Shown piece by piece: positions 48,820 through 61,100 of a DNA stretch of 64,000 nucleotides (its first letter is position 1; every line of letters begins with the position of its first letter). Source of the DNA: Thinopyrum elongatum (Eukaryota > Streptophyta > Magnoliopsida > Poales > Poaceae); contig CM022297.1 of NCBI GenBank assembly GCA_011799875.1, positions 522,687,362 through 522,751,361 on the forward strand. The letters run 5' to 3'. A program made the position numbers and the translations under genes. The notes under the pieces were generated by a model, which searched no databases, was not told the DNA's origin, and was given only the letters and a program-made list of their open reading frames with translations.

Positions 48820-49140
48820 TGAGCAGAGAGCCGGTGGCAGCGGCCAAGCGTGAACGAAGCGGGAAGCGATGTCTTCGCGCGGCGGCTCAACCAGCTCATA
48901 GACCTCGCACCCCATGACCTTGCGGGCACGCATGTCGATGCCGATCAGGTGCTCGTCCTGGAAGAAGCAGACCACGTCGGGGTTGGTGGGATGGCGGATG
49001 AGCTGTTGGCAGCTCACGCAGGACGATGACAAGAACCTGCAGACCGCGAAGGCAAGAAGGTCAGAGAAGGAGCCCAGCAGAGCAACAATCGAATGAAGCA
49101 GGACATCTGGTAGGTCTGCCCAACCTTGATGTCCAGACAT
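48820..49140 (-). pseudogene. Captured F-box-like gene fragment
   Basis: From an ATG at 49140 the minus strand reads MSGHQGWADLPDVLLHSIVA, then LLGSFSDLLAFAVC, the N-terminal F-box of the large grass F-box/DUF families. A CAG-GT junction follows. Downstream is NPDVVCFFQDEHLIGIDMRA and KVMGCEVYELVEPP, a sequence type seen in grass F-box-associated proteins, ending at a donor-like CAG|GTAACT at ~48818. The fragment is open over ~105 codons but lacks the rest of a protein. Whether it is transcribed cannot be judged. It lies in the same orientation as the SDR exon. Confidence 0.6.
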
Positions 49141-49399
49141 GGCGAGGACGCAACACACAGCAGCCCTTTCTTGCATTCTGCAGGTTGCAGCTTCTCTGCG
49201 ACAAATTATGAATTCAGAGAAAAATATCAGTACTAGAAGAATATGAAGTGGATGCTAAGGATTAAAATAGACTGTGTGCTAACTAAGAAACATGAGAGCG
49301 CACACATATGGTTCCGGTTATAGGCGTAGAAACGCTATGCATTAGCACAAGCATAAATTTGTTTACAGAATAAACTGGCTATGTGTTGAAGAAAGCAGG

Positions 49400-50170
49400 A
49401 CCAAATTACCGTTGGCATGCCAGCCCCAGAGCTGTAATCTGAAAAGTGTGTGCTCTTATCTCGTTCTGACTGAATGGTGATGCACTGATGCGAGAGCTCA
49501 CGCTTTTCGAATAGCGGCGAGACAAGGGCCTCCTGTGGAGCCTCTGCTGGCCATGGCGCAAAGCTCGACGGGGGTGGCTGTCGCCGCAAGCGACGAGGCG
49601 AGGCGCAGCGCGCGGAGGCGGTGGGAGCGGCCTCAGCGGCCGCGCGGTCGGCGCTGGAGGCCGACGGGTGAGCAGTGCGCCGGACGCCGCCGGGTCGCCG
49701 CCCAGTAGAACCGCGCAGATGGCGCAGCGCGTGATACGGTGGCCCACGCAGTGCGCCTTCAGAGCCTCCGACGGATGGATATGGTTGGGAGCGTGCTGGA
49801 TCTGATCTGGGGTGGGGAAGATGCGCGACATGGCCGCCGGCGGCAGAGCTCCCTCCCTTTCTTCTTCTCTTGTCTTGTGATGAGTGGAGGGGAGGGGAGG
49901 GGAGGGTGCAGATGGTTGCAGACCGGCGGCGAGGGGAGAGGTGGGTGGCGGAGGCGAGGGGAGAGGTGGGCGGCGGAAGGAAGGGAAGGATGGGGCGGCG
50001 GCGGAAGGAAGGGGAGGACGGGGCGGCGGCGGAGGGATCTGTATCGGGGAGAGGAGTGGAGGCGGGGAGGGATCTGGATCGGCCAGGGTTCACGCACGCG
50101 TGAGAGAGAGGGAGAGAGAGGCTGCAGTGGGTTGGATGGACGGATGGATGGACCGATGTTTGCCACGTCA
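49400..50170 (-). other. GC- and purine-rich segment in the CACTA element
   Basis: 49540-49840 is GC-rich with overlapping open frames on the minus strand (one begins MSRIFPTPDQIQHAPNHIHP). 49870-50130 is a [12 protein letters not shown] low-complexity tract ending in a gagagaga run. It resembles the promoter/first-exon region of a grass gene and may be part of the captured F-box locus. I do not recognise a protein. Confidence 0.4.
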
Positions 50171-50299
50171 TCGATCCATGCCATAACGGATTCCACCAAT
50201 CAGAATCAAGCTTGTGTAATTTTGTTTTTTCCTTTTGTTTCTCTTATAGTTTTTTATCCTCTTATTTATGGCAAACATTCAACATATTAACCACTTATA

Positions 50300-52419
50300 G
50301 TTTGTTAAAATGAATGAATATTGTGCACATGTGTGTATCTTGGGATGGCAAACAATGTTTATCTGTAGAGTTTTCATTTTTATTGCACAAAAGAGTCGTT
50401 TTCTATTTTAAGAGTGCCCGAAATGGTTTTTTTAGAACCTACCAAATCTTTGTTTCAAATGACTTCATATTGTGCACAAGGGTGCATCTTGGAATGGCAC
50501 ACAATGTTGGCTAAGAAAATTTTCATTTCTTTTGACGAAAAAATTATTTTTCATTTTTCGAGTGCCTAAAATGAGTTTTTTTGTGAAGGACCTACCATAT
50601 ATTTGTTGCAAAATTGGACCAAATCATTTTTCTAAAATATTAGGCCATATTTAATGCATAATTGATCAAATGGTTGGGTGTCAAAAACTTTGATCCACCT
50701 CTCGTGAAAAAGACAAATTTTCGCCGATTCAGCAGGACGGGTCAAATTTCAACTGCAGCTGCCTCATAGTTTGCTCTTTACTTTTTCTAAAAATCATTTC
50801 TAGGTACATAAGTACCTATTTAATCAGAGAAACACCAAAAAAAAAATCCAAGATTCAACCACTAGCTAGGAACGGTCATTCCCGTCGTTTTGACCGCATT
50901 TTGAAACGGGCATAAAAAATTCAAAAAAAATAAAAAAATTGGAAAACCTTCTCATTGTGTCATTATATGTGAGCAAGTTACCAGAAAAAATAATAAACTT
51001 GTAATACGGCAATTATTTTAAAAAAGTGTTCTCAGAAATGAATTATCATGTGTGAAGATTCATGGCTTTCAACCCAAATGCTCTTGGAATGGCAAACAAT
51101 GTTGGATAAGGAAGTTTTCATTTTATTTTGACGAAAAATTTATTTTCCATTTTTCGAGTGCCTAAAATGAGTTTTTTTGTGAAGGACCTACCATATATTT
51201 ATTGCAAAATTGGACCAAATCATTTTTTTAAAATATTAGGTCATATTTAATTCATAATTGATCAAATGGTTGGGTGTCAAAAGGTTTGATCCACCTCTCG
51301 TGAAAAAGACAAATTTCCGCCGATTCAGTAGGAAGCGGGTCAAATTTCAACTGCAGCTGCCTCATAGTTTGCTTTTTATTTTTTCCAAAAATCATTTATA
51401 GGTACATAAGTACCTATTTAATCAGAGAAACACAAAAAAAATCCAAGATTCAACCACTAGCTAGGAACGGTCATTCCCGTCGTTTTGACCGCATTTTGAA
51501 ACGGGCATAAAAATTCAAAAAAAACAAAAAATTGGAAAACCTTCACATTGTCTCATTATATGTGACCAAGTTACCAGAAAAAATAATAAACTTGTAATAT
51601 GGTAATTATTTTAAAAAAGTGTTCTTAGAAACGAGCTATCATGTGTGAAGATGCATGGCTTTCAAGCCAAATGATCAATCTTATGGTCACATTCATGGCA
51701 TAGTTTGTTCAAATGATCTCATATTGTGCACAAGGGGGCATCTTGGAGTGGCAAACAATGTTGCCTAAGGAAGTTTTCATTTTCATTAGACAAAAATTTC
51801 ATTTTTCATTTTTCGAGTGCCCAAAATGAGTTTTTTTTGTGAATGACCTACCATATATTTGTTGCAAAATTATACCAAATCAATTTTCCAAAATACAAGG
51901 ACATATTTAATGCACAATTGACCAAATGGTTGGGTGTCAAAAGTTTCGATCCACCTCTCGTGAAAAAGACAAATTTCCGCCAATTCAGGTGGAAGTGGGT
52001 CAAATTTGAACTGCAGCTACCTCATAGTTTGCTCTTTATTTTTTTCAAAAATCATTTCTAGGTACATAAGTATCTATTTAATCAAAGAAATATCAAAAGT
52101 TTTCAAAGATTCAAACACTAGCTAGGAACGGTCATGCCTGCCGTTTTGACCGCATTTTGAAACGGGCATGAAAAATTCAAAAAAAATTAAAAAATTGGAA
52201 AACCTTCGCATTGTGTCATTATATGTGACCAAGTTATCAGAAAAAATAATAAACTTGTAATACGGTAATTATTTTTAAAAAGTGTTCTCAGAAACGAGCT
52301 ATCATGTGTGAAGATGCATGGCTTTCAAGCCAAATGATCAATCTTATGGCCACATTCATGGCATAGTATGTTCAAATGATCTCATATTGTGCACAAGGGT
52401 GCATCTTGGAATGGCAAAC
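50300..52419. repeat. CACTA internal tandem repeats, ~0.6-0.66 kb
   Basis: Monomers start at acaatgttg: 50501, 51096, 51755 and 52418. The spacings are 595, 659 and ~663 bp; the first is short because it lacks ~65 bp (atcttatggtcacattcatg and neighbours). A truncated, more diverged copy precedes them (50300-50500). Each is AT-rich and contains ggaacggtcattcccgtcg followed by tttgaccgcattttgaaacg. Internal tandem arrays are known in grass CACTA elements. Confidence 0.88.
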
Positions 52420-53689
52420 TGAAAGAACATGTGGTGCCCCCATGTGTGATTTTGGTAATTGATGACATTCTCTATGGACTAATGATTGCATTGAGTTATA
52501 TTTGAAGGATTTGTCCATAGGCATTTCTTGAAGTCTATGTGTTGGTTTCAAGGAGTTTATGAGTTGACCAAGGTGCTATTAAGGAATTATCCAAAGATTG
52601 GTCATGTGAGTGTTGAGCTTATTGCAAGCATGTCTTGAAGAAGAAGATTGTGTGATCATTCATGTTTACCTTCAAGACATCATCCAAATGAAGAGAGTTG
52701 GAAAGATTCAAGGTTGATCAAGACTAAGTACAGAGAGTGATTCAAGTTGATCAACACACAAAGCGTAGAAGATATAACGAGAGGGATCAAGTGATCCCAT
52801 GGTATGGTAAGCATTGTCCATTACGCTTTGTGTACTAACTCATGGTCTACGTGAGAGTTCTATGTGGGGTTAGGTATGTTTCCATGGGCTTGAGTCAAGA
52901 GGAAGATATCATACAACCCATGGAGAGGATGACATCAAGTGGTGATTGTCATCAAGATTGCGGTGTGCAAGGTCAAGTGGAGCATCACGAAGAGATCAAG
53001 TGCTTGAAGCTTTCCATCCATTGTGGTGTCAATGGACTTGTGAAGATGTGCCAAAGAGTGGATCACCCATAGTGGAGTATGGGGGAGCAATCAACTAGTC
53101 TTCATCGAGCAAATGCAATCAAGAAAGGTGGTCCAACTTGAGGGAGTCAAGATCGTCATCATCTAGCTCAAGTGGACTATGTGCAAGGCAAAGGTTTGCC
53201 CTTGATAGGTTTTCTATTTTACCGGTCTCATGGTGGTAGTTGGGAGACCGGGTTATAGGATCGATTGCCGTACTATCAAGGGGGGCTCTCAATGAGTGGC
53301 TTGATCATATCGTTTGTAGAGAGCTCAAACCATTGCATCCTTGCATCATCTTTATTGGTTCTTGTTTGGTTCTTCTCCTTGTGAGATTTGGAGCTTATGG
53401 TCATTTTCATGACAAGCTTGAGTTCATCGAAAACGGAGTTCACATGCATCTTATATGATGTTTCGATGTTGGAGGTTATGCCGGTTCTTCTCTTTTGGAG
53501 GTTTCTCTCCTCTATATCTTAGGCATACCGCCCCTGCCTCTTCTTATAACCAGTCGCTGTTGGATGCTACTCGTCGTCAGCTATCCAACAAGCTTGAGTT
53601 TGCTCAATTCGGAGCTCATATGCAAATGTTGTGACTGTTTTGGTCCAACCTGTTTCTTCTGTTTTGCTTGGGCTATTTTGCAGCACCCA

Positions 53690-54097
53690 AGCGGTAGTAC
53701 CGCTTAGTACCACGGTACTACCGCTTGCGGTACTTCCGTTGTGCACTACCGCTGCCACTACCGCTTGGGCAAAGTCTTTTGTGCATGTTTCTGTTGCCTA
53801 TTTTCTCTAAGCGGTAGTACCGCTCAAGCGGTAGTACTGCACCCCCGAGCGGTAGTACCTCTTGTGTTTCAATGGTTGTGCTGTTTTCTATTGCCTGTTT
53901 TCCCTAAGCGGTAGTAGAGCGGTAGTACCTCTCAAGCGGTAGTACCGCTCCCCAGAGCGGTAGTACCGCTCGTAGTACCTCTCCCCAGAGCAGTACTACC
54001 TCTCTGGCAGATCTACTATTCATGTTTTCTGCCTCGTTGGGCTGTTTTGGCCGTGCTAAGCGGTAGTACCGCTCCTCCAAGCGGTAGTACCGCTTGT
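53690..54097. repeat. Near-palindromic AGCGGTAGTACCGCT array
   Basis: About ten intact or near-intact copies of the 15-mer (inverted repeat around one central base) and several halves (gcggtagtacc, actaccgct) occur in ~400 bp. Spacing is irregular and divided by ttgtgcatgtttctgttgcc-like spacers. It lies within the solo LTR. Confidence 0.85.
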
Positions 54098-54677
54098 GCA
54101 CGACCAGTGGGCATAACGGTTGGATTCGGGGGTGCCTATTTAAGGGGGCCTTCTTCCCCAATGGACCCTATCCTTTGAGCACATGTTCTTCCCCCATTGT
54201 TGACCTTCTTCGAGCTTACTATCTCTCAATCCCTTCATGGATTCTTGCTAGTTTTTGGGGGAAAAGAGAGAGGAGATCTAGATCCACTTTTCCACCAATC
54301 ACTTTTTCCTCTATGTGAGGGGAACCCCTTGGATCTAGATCTTGGAGTTCTTGGTGTTCTCCTTCTTGTTCTTCCTCTCATTTTCTTCCCTAGCATTAGT
54401 TGCTTTGGTGGGATTTGGGAGAGAAGGACTTGGGCACTCTGTGTGCCCTTGCCATTGCATTTGGTGCATCGGTTTGAGTTCTCCACGGTGATACGTGGAA
54501 GTTACAAGTTGAGAAGCTTATTACTCTTGGGTGCTTGGTACCCTTGAGCTTGTTCCTCTTGGGTTCTTGGGCGCCCTAGACGGTTGGTGGTGTTTGGAGC
54601 TCAATCATTGTGGTGTAAAGCTCCGGGCAAGCGTCGGGGTCTCCAATTAGGTTGTGGAGATCACCCCGATCAATTTG

Positions 54678-54790
54678 ACGGGTTCCGGTGACCGCCCCCA
54701 AGGGTTGCCAAAGTGTACGGGTTCGGTGACCGTCCCCAAGGGTTGCCTTTTATACGGGTTCGGTGACCGCCCTCAAGGGTCCCTTAGTGG
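54678..54790. repeat. ~35 bp minisatellite in the solo LTR
   Basis: Three units of acgggttcggtgaccgcccc followed by aagggttgcc, slightly varied, in tandem. Confidence 0.8.
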
Positions 54791-55223
54791 AATCACGACA
54801 TCTTGCATTGTGTGAGGGCGTGAGGAGATTACGGTGGCCCTAGTGGCTTCTTGGGGAGCATTGTGCCTCCACACCGCTCCAAACGGAGATTAGCATCCGC
54901 AAGGGTGTCAACTTCAGGATACATCGTCGTCTCCGCGTGCCTCGGTTATCTCTTACCCGAGCCCTTTACTTATGCACTTTACTTTGTGATAGCCATATTG
55001 TTTCTTGTCATGTATCTTGCTATCACTTAGTTGTTTATCTTGCTTAGCATAAGTTGTTGGTGCACATAGGTGAGCCTAGTTGTTGTAGGTTTTGTGCTTG
55101 ACAAATTAACTGCTAGGTTTATTCCGCATTTGTTCAAGCCTAAACCGTAATTATTTTAAAGCGCCTATTCCACCCCCCCCCCCCCCCCCTCTCTCTAGGC
55201 GACATCCTCGATCTTTCACAAAC

Positions 55224-55556
55224 AATGTTGCCTAAGGAAGTTTTCATTTTCTTTGGACGAAAAATTCATTTTCTATTTTTCGAGTGCCCAAAATGAGTTT
55301 TTTTTGTGAAGGACCTGCCATATATTTGTTGCAAAATGGAACCAGGTCATTTTTATAATATATTAGGCCATATTTAATGTACAATTGACAAAATGGTTGG
55401 TTGTCAAAAGTTTTTATACACCTCTGGTGAAAAAGACAAATTTCCGCCGATTCAGTTGGAAGCGGGTCAAATTTGAACAGCAGCTGCCTCATAGTTTGCT
55501 CTTTATTTTTTACAAAAATCATTTATAGGTACATAAGTATCTATTTAATCAGAAAT
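55224..55556. repeat. CACTA internal tandem repeat, continuation after the solo LTR
   Basis: It resumes the monomer interrupted at 52419 (acaatgttgcctaaggaag) and ends part-way at gtatctatttaatcag. From there to 56630 the right arm of the CACTA element is AT-rich, with a repeated actcttccttcaca-like motif (56070 and 56370) and no gene. Confidence 0.85.
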
Positions 55557-56872
55557 ACATGGTTTGGTGGCGATACGTTGAGGTTTGGATGGTGGCCGAG
55601 GACCCCAACTCCAGAGCGCGTAAACTCCCATGCCCGCCGCGTGGTCACCGCGTGACTGTGGCATTCGTTCTGTGCGGCCTAGGCATGTGTAGTGGGTTGG
55701 GCACTCCCCCGGTAGGTGTTAGGAAGAAGAAGGCAATAGAAGAATCTCACGAGGAGACTGAACTAAGCTCAAACATGAATTAGCAGCCAAGTGTTTGATT
55801 AGTGGTAGGGAAAATGCACATGGCCAATGGGCCCGAGGTTTGGCCGAGGATGATCATCTACTAAGGACACTTTCTTGGAAAATTTGCAGCTCAAATGGAG
55901 GAGCCTAGGTGTCACTTGCTTTGCAACGTACCACACTAGACAGAAATATGAATGTTGAAGCTGGACTCAAATGAATAAATGGATTGATCTGAAGTTTGGA
56001 GCAGGATGATAATTTGGGCATATGAAGGCACTGTAAAAATTTCATACCATTTGGATAAATAAAAATGGTACTTCCTTCACAGTGCTCTCCACTGAACAGA
56101 AAATTGGGAAAAATGTTGTGGGAAATTGGCTAGATTAAATGAGTTAAAATTTGGTGGAGGGAGGTTATATGGGTAGGGTCATGTCCTGGTAAATTTTCAG
56201 CAATTATGCATTAACATAAAATATAGTTGCTTCACAAACTGAAAATATTACCAGAAACAAAGATTGGATGGTGAGCTCACATGGATTGTTAGATGGGGCT
56301 CAAATTTCGTGGAGAGATATGATTTGGGAATATAGAAGATGTGGCAAAAATTCAGCTCGGTTCTAGCTAGTACTTCCTTCACAACGGTTCTAGCTGAACA
56401 GAAACTTTGGAAATTTGCCGAGTAAGATTTACCAGGCAAATGGAGCTGAATATTGTTATGAGGCAATTATTTGGATAGTAAAGAATGCCCAATTTTTGGG
56501 GAATTTTGGGAATGACAGAAATATAGGCTGCTTCACAACCTAGGGCAAAAATTGACACATAGACATGACACATAGGTAAAACTGATGAGGTGGCGCCTAG
56601 TCATAGCAATGCACCACAATTTACAAGGCTATGACCATCTATATTGGTCGTTATCAGCTAGAAATAAGGCAGCGGACCAGTGTTGTTTGCTTTACGACCA
56701 TTTTGTGTAAGGAGATTACGACCTTTCTGACCAAAATGGTCGTTATAGTTTAGGGTTTGGAGCCCCCCGAACAACTTTTGACCAATTGGTCTCAAATGGT
56801 CGTAGATTTATGACCAATTCTTCTAGGGTCACTGACAGAAGGTCACAAGTTGACATATTTCTTGTAGTGTAT

Positions 56873-57366
56873 CCGAGGGAAACCTTGGGATACAACTTCT
56901 ACAACCGAGAAGAGAACAAAGTGTTTGTTGCTCGGTACGGGATCTTCCTTGAGAAAGAGTTTCTCGGACATGAAGCCAGTGGGAGGCAGGTTCAACTCGA
57001 ACATGTTCGAGAACCACTTAGGGACAACTCGGTTGGTGATTTGATCATACCGGACTCTGTCAGGGAACTCGAGGTGGAAGCGGCACCAGAATCACGAAGG
57101 TCGGAAAGATTGCGCAGAGTGCGCGACATTTTGTTGCTAGAAAGCGACGAGCCAGCCAGGTATGCGGAAGCGATGGTGAGCCCAGATTCCGAGGCATGGC
57201 TGGAGGCCATGAGATCCGAGCTAAAGTCAATGGATGAGAATCAAGTCTGGGACTTGGTTGATCCACCACCTGGCGTAACAACCATTGGTTGCAAATGGGT
57301 CTTTAAGAAGAAAACCGATGTGAATGGAAATGTTCAGATCCACAAAGCTCGGCTTGTAGCTAAATG
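56873..57366 (+). pseudogene. copia pol pseudogene, part 2 (integrase end to RT start)
   Basis: It continues 45136 after the CACTA insertion: GYNFYNREENKVFVARYGIF, an acidic linker, LLLESDEPARYAEAMVSPDS, and the RT N-terminal WVFKKKTDVNGNVQIHKARL. The frame is open across ~165 residues, then ends at the duplication junction. It encodes the polyprotein part between integrase and the RT palm. Confidence 0.9.
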
Positions 57367-57372
57367 TTATGG

Positions 57373-58151
57373 ACAATGACCATCGCATATCCCTCGCGGC
57401 ATTCAATCACTTTGTTTGGTTCTACTTCTGCCAGTGGCATGCAGGTATAGCCAGGAATGATGGTGGGCATCTTTCCTCATTTGCCCTCTCTTCCCACGCA
57501 CGTCTCTTCGTTTTCCCGCTACTGCCTCCACAGATGCTAGCACCGCTCACGGATGCCAATGTCGCCACAAGAATGGACGCTCAGGCCCCCTCCCCACCCT
57601 CCGCCGCCCCTGCTAGTTCCCCTTGTTGGTGATTCTAGAGACGCCAACCACCACATAAAAGCGCCGACAAGGCACCAATGTGGTGCGGCATGTAGACATG
57701 TAGTGTCGTCCGAGATGGGGTGGCTTTTCGATGAACTATGTGATGTGTGCTTATTTTTTTATGAACTTGTTGGATATGGTTATGACGGTGTCCTGTACTA
57801 GGGGTCCTGGCCTAGCCGGTCTAGTCCATGGGCCGGACTAACAACCCATTGATGAGGAGGAACTCCAGAGGCCTTTAACCTATGGCTCAAGCACGTCGGG
57901 CTTCACCAAAGACTTGATGTGTACTCCAAGTATATTTGTTAGATTCGGCATGTAACCCCTAGATGGCAACCGACATGTGTAACCCTAGATACCCCTGGTG
58001 CCTATATAAGCTGTAGGGTTTATTCCGTAGAGACACATTCATCACTACCATTACCCCTAGGGTTTAGCCCACAACTTACGATCTTGAGGTAGATCTACTC
58101 TGTACTTTGATACATCCATAATATAAGTAAGAGCAGGACGTAGGGTTTTGC
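57373..58151. repeat. Duplicated flank, unit 2
   Basis: Copy of 42495-43457 without the 183 bp insertion. Its left junction to RT (caatgaccat against caatgatcat in unit 1) shows only a few bases of shared sequence with the pol side. Confidence 0.75.
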
Positions 58152-61100
58152 TGTTGGAGATATTCCCTAGAGGCAATCGTGTATGATGAGATTTCTTATG
58201 TGTTTATGAATAAAGATAGTCGTTGGACATTATCAATGATTTGTATCAGCAAGTACGTGACTTGTTTGTGGGACTAATCATTGTATGATGACTGCCCTAA
58301 AAGGTCCCTAGTCGAAAAGGCTGTGTGGACGCGCAGCGGACTAGACTAGCATATGACATGGTGGATGGCTCGGTCTCACTAGCCATGGAGCATTGGATGC
58401 TAGCCAGATAATATGGACTCAGAAAGATCTGGTCGGATTCGACATAGTCGAATCCGAGTCGAGATAAGGTCCGAGTCGAACAAAGTCTATGAGCTGGTAC
58501 AATATACGCCTGTGAGTCTCTAGTACAATATACGTTCTATGTACTATAAGACCCGAGCCAGCGCATGTACTCGGGATGGTGACAGACCTGCTTTGGGCCG
58601 AACAACGCTACTTCGTGACTGGGTAGCTACAAAGGTAGGTTTCGGGCTTGTCCAGACCTATGCTGCGAGACATGGTCGAGCAAGATGGGATTGCCCCTCC
58701 AATCAGGAGAAATATACTCTGGTCCCCTCGTGCGATCCGACCTGGATAAGCATGGCAATTATGAGATAATCCGAAGTGTTCGTCGGATTCACTGGAACGA
58801 GAAAGAGATCGGGCTAGCACAAGGATGACAGACTCGCCTTGAGCCCGACTGAAGGAAATATGCCCTAGAGGCAATAATAAAGTTATCATTTTATATTTCT
58901 TTATTCATGATAAAGGTTTATTATTCATGCTAGAATTGTATTGATCGGAAACTTAAATACATGTGCGAATACATAAACAAATACCGTGTCCCTAGTATGC
59001 CTCTACTAGACTAGCTCGTTGATCAAAGATGGTTAAGGTTTCCTAACCATAGACATGTGTTGTCATTTGATAACGGGATCACATCATTAGGAGAATGATG
59101 TGATGGACAAGACCCATCCGTTAGCTTAGCATAATGATCGTTCAGTTTATTGCTATTGCTTTCTTCATGTCAAATACATATTCTTTCGACTATGAGATTA
59201 TGCAACTCCCAGATACCGGAGGAATACCTTGTGTGCTATCAAACATCACAACGTAACTGGGTGATCATAAAGATGCTCTACAGGTATCTCCGAAGGTGTT
59301 TGTTGAGTTGGCATAGATCAAGATTAGGATTTGTCACTCCGAGTTTCGGAGAGGTATCTCTAGGCCCTCTCGGTAATACACATCATAAGCTTGCAAGCAA
59401 ATGACTAAGGAGTTAGTTACGAGGTGATGTATTACGGAACAAGTAAAGAGACTTGACGGTAACAAGATTGAACTAGGTATGAAGATACCGACGATCGAAT
59501 CTCGGGCAAGTAACATACCGATGGACAAAGGGAATTACGTATGTTGTCATAACGGTTCGACCGATAAAGATCTTCGTAGAATATGTAGGAGCCAATATGG
59601 GCATCCAGGTTCCGCTATTGGTTATTGACCTGAGAGGTGTCTCGGTCATGTCTACATAGTTCTTGAACCCGTAGGGTCCGCACGCTTAACGTTCGTTGAC
59701 GATAGAGTATTATATGAGTTATGTGATTTGGTGACCGAATGTTGTTCAGAGTCCCGGATGAGATCACGGACATGAAGAGGAGTCTAGAAATGGTCGAGAG
59801 GTAAAGATTGATATATAGGACGATGGTATTCGGACACCGGAAGTGTTTCGGGGGGTACCGGGTACTTATCGGGTCACCGGAAGGGGTTCCGGGCACCCCC
59901 GGCAAAAGATATGGGCCTTATGGGCCAAGAGGGAAACGCACCAGCCACAAGGGGCTGGTGCGCCTCCCATATGGTCCGGCCTAAGGAGGAGAAGGAAAGG
60001 GGAGAAGGGAAAGGTAAGTGTGGATTAGGATTCCCACTTCCTTCCCTCTCCCCCCCTCTTTCCTTCCCCCTCCAACAAACATGGCGGGGGGGGGGGGGCG
60101 CGGCCAAGGGCAGGAGCCCAAGTAGGATTCGGACCTACTTGGGGCGCCCCTTGGCCTCTCCCCTCTCCCTCCCACCTATATATATGAGGAGGGGGGCGCC
60201 TAGCACACCCAAGATAATTGCCTAGCCGTGTGCGGCGCCCCTCTCCACCGTTTACACCCCCGGTCATATTTTTGTAGTGCTTAGGCGAAGCCCTGCGGAG
60301 ATCACTTCACCATCATCGTCACCACGCCGTCGTGCTGACGGAACTCATCTACTACCTCGACGTCTTGCTGGATCAAGAAGACGAGGGACATCACCGAGCT
60401 GAACGTGTGCAGAACGCGGAGGTGCCGTGCGTTCGGTACTTGATCGGTTGGAGCGCGAAGAAAGTTCGACTATATCAACCGCGTTGTGAAACGCTTCTGC
60501 TTACGGTCTACGAGGGTACGTAGACACACTCTCCCCCTCGTTGCTATGCATCTCCATGGATAGATCATTGCGTGTGCGTAGAAATTTTTTTGTTTTTCCA
60601 TTCAACGTTTCCCAACACCGACAACATATATCGTGTTGCAAAGGGAACAAAAATGTGACATGTTGTACAGGTTTCCAACCGGCTTCATTGTCTACTTGGT
60701 GGTTGGCACGCCTTGCTAGAGGACGCTACCAGCTGAGCAGGTCGGAGGTCATCCGAACTGCGACCAAGCTGACTCGAATCTAAGGGGTCACGCGCTTAAG
60801 GGAATGAACTTGTGAGGCCGAATCCGTCTCCACGAGTCAAATGTGATCCTATTTGGACTCGGATCCAGGCCGAACAGATTTTGGGCTTTAGTATCCATGC
60901 GAGGCCCAAGTGTTGAGCCCGCGATGGATGCCTATAAATAGTGGAGGTGCGGCACACTCATTCGGTTGTTCGCTTCGGCGCCGTCACTACGGCTTTGCAT
61001 GTGTTGCAAGTAGCCACCTCCTCTCGCCGATGATTGTGTGATCGGACCTAGCAGTCTGTCGCACGGCGTTCCTCCTGCACACGCATGGATACCATTAGAG

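Larger units (their letters stand above)
52420..55218 (+). mobile_element. 2.8 kb solo LTR inside the CACTA repeat array
   Basis: It has the target duplication CAAAC (52415-52419, 55219-55223). The ends TGAAAGAACATG and GATCTTTCA are TG..CA termini sharing the TGAAAGA/TCTTTCA inverted repeat. No gag, pol or second LTR is present. It contains the AGCGGTAGTACCGCT array and a ~35 bp minisatellite (54678-54790). A TATA-like ctatttaag (~54136) suggests plus orientation. The family is probably a gypsy LTR; I cannot name it. Confidence 0.85.
45137..56869. mobile_element. Non-autonomous CACTA element carrying host gene fragments
   Basis: It has the 3-bp target duplication TAT (45134-45136, 56870-56872). 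Terminal inverted repeats of 28 bp or more begin CACTACAAGAAATATGTCAA and differ at one position. Subterminal regions (45160-45430 and 56630-56850) are dense in ggtcgt/acgacc motifs in both orientations, the arrangement of CACTA transposase-binding repeats. The total is 11.7 kb, including a 2.8 kb solo LTR. No transposase motifs are visible. The interior carries an SDR exon, an F-box-like exon, a GC-rich segment and ~0.6 kb tandem repeats. The empty site rebuilt from its flanks restores a normal copia reading frame. Confidence 0.95.
43458..57371 (+). mobile_element. copia retrotransposon, unit 1, deleted and interrupted
   Basis: It starts with TGTTGGAGACATTCCCTAGA, the LTR start seen again at 58152. 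After only ~125 bp (to ~43582) the LTR jumps straight into gag, so the rest of the LTR, leader and N-terminal gag are deleted. Protease, integrase and the beginning of RT follow. The RT stops after KARLVAK at ~57366 and the duplicated flank begins, which marks the junction of the tandem duplication. The CACTA element at 45137-56869 interrupts it. The family resembles Angela but has a different LTR. Confidence 0.85.

Noticed and set aside
49335..50171. 278-aa minus-strand ORF
   Set aside because: Pro/Ser/Arg-rich translation of purine-rich DNA inside the CACTA element, with no recognised domain.
53690..54097. CRISPR-like array
   Set aside because: Repeats are 15 bp, irregularly spaced and palindromic, inside a plant LTR; no cas genes or spacer structure.
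56640..56850. Gene promoter elements
   Set aside because: The repeated ggtcgt/acgacc motifs here belong to the CACTA right subterminal region, matched at the left end.
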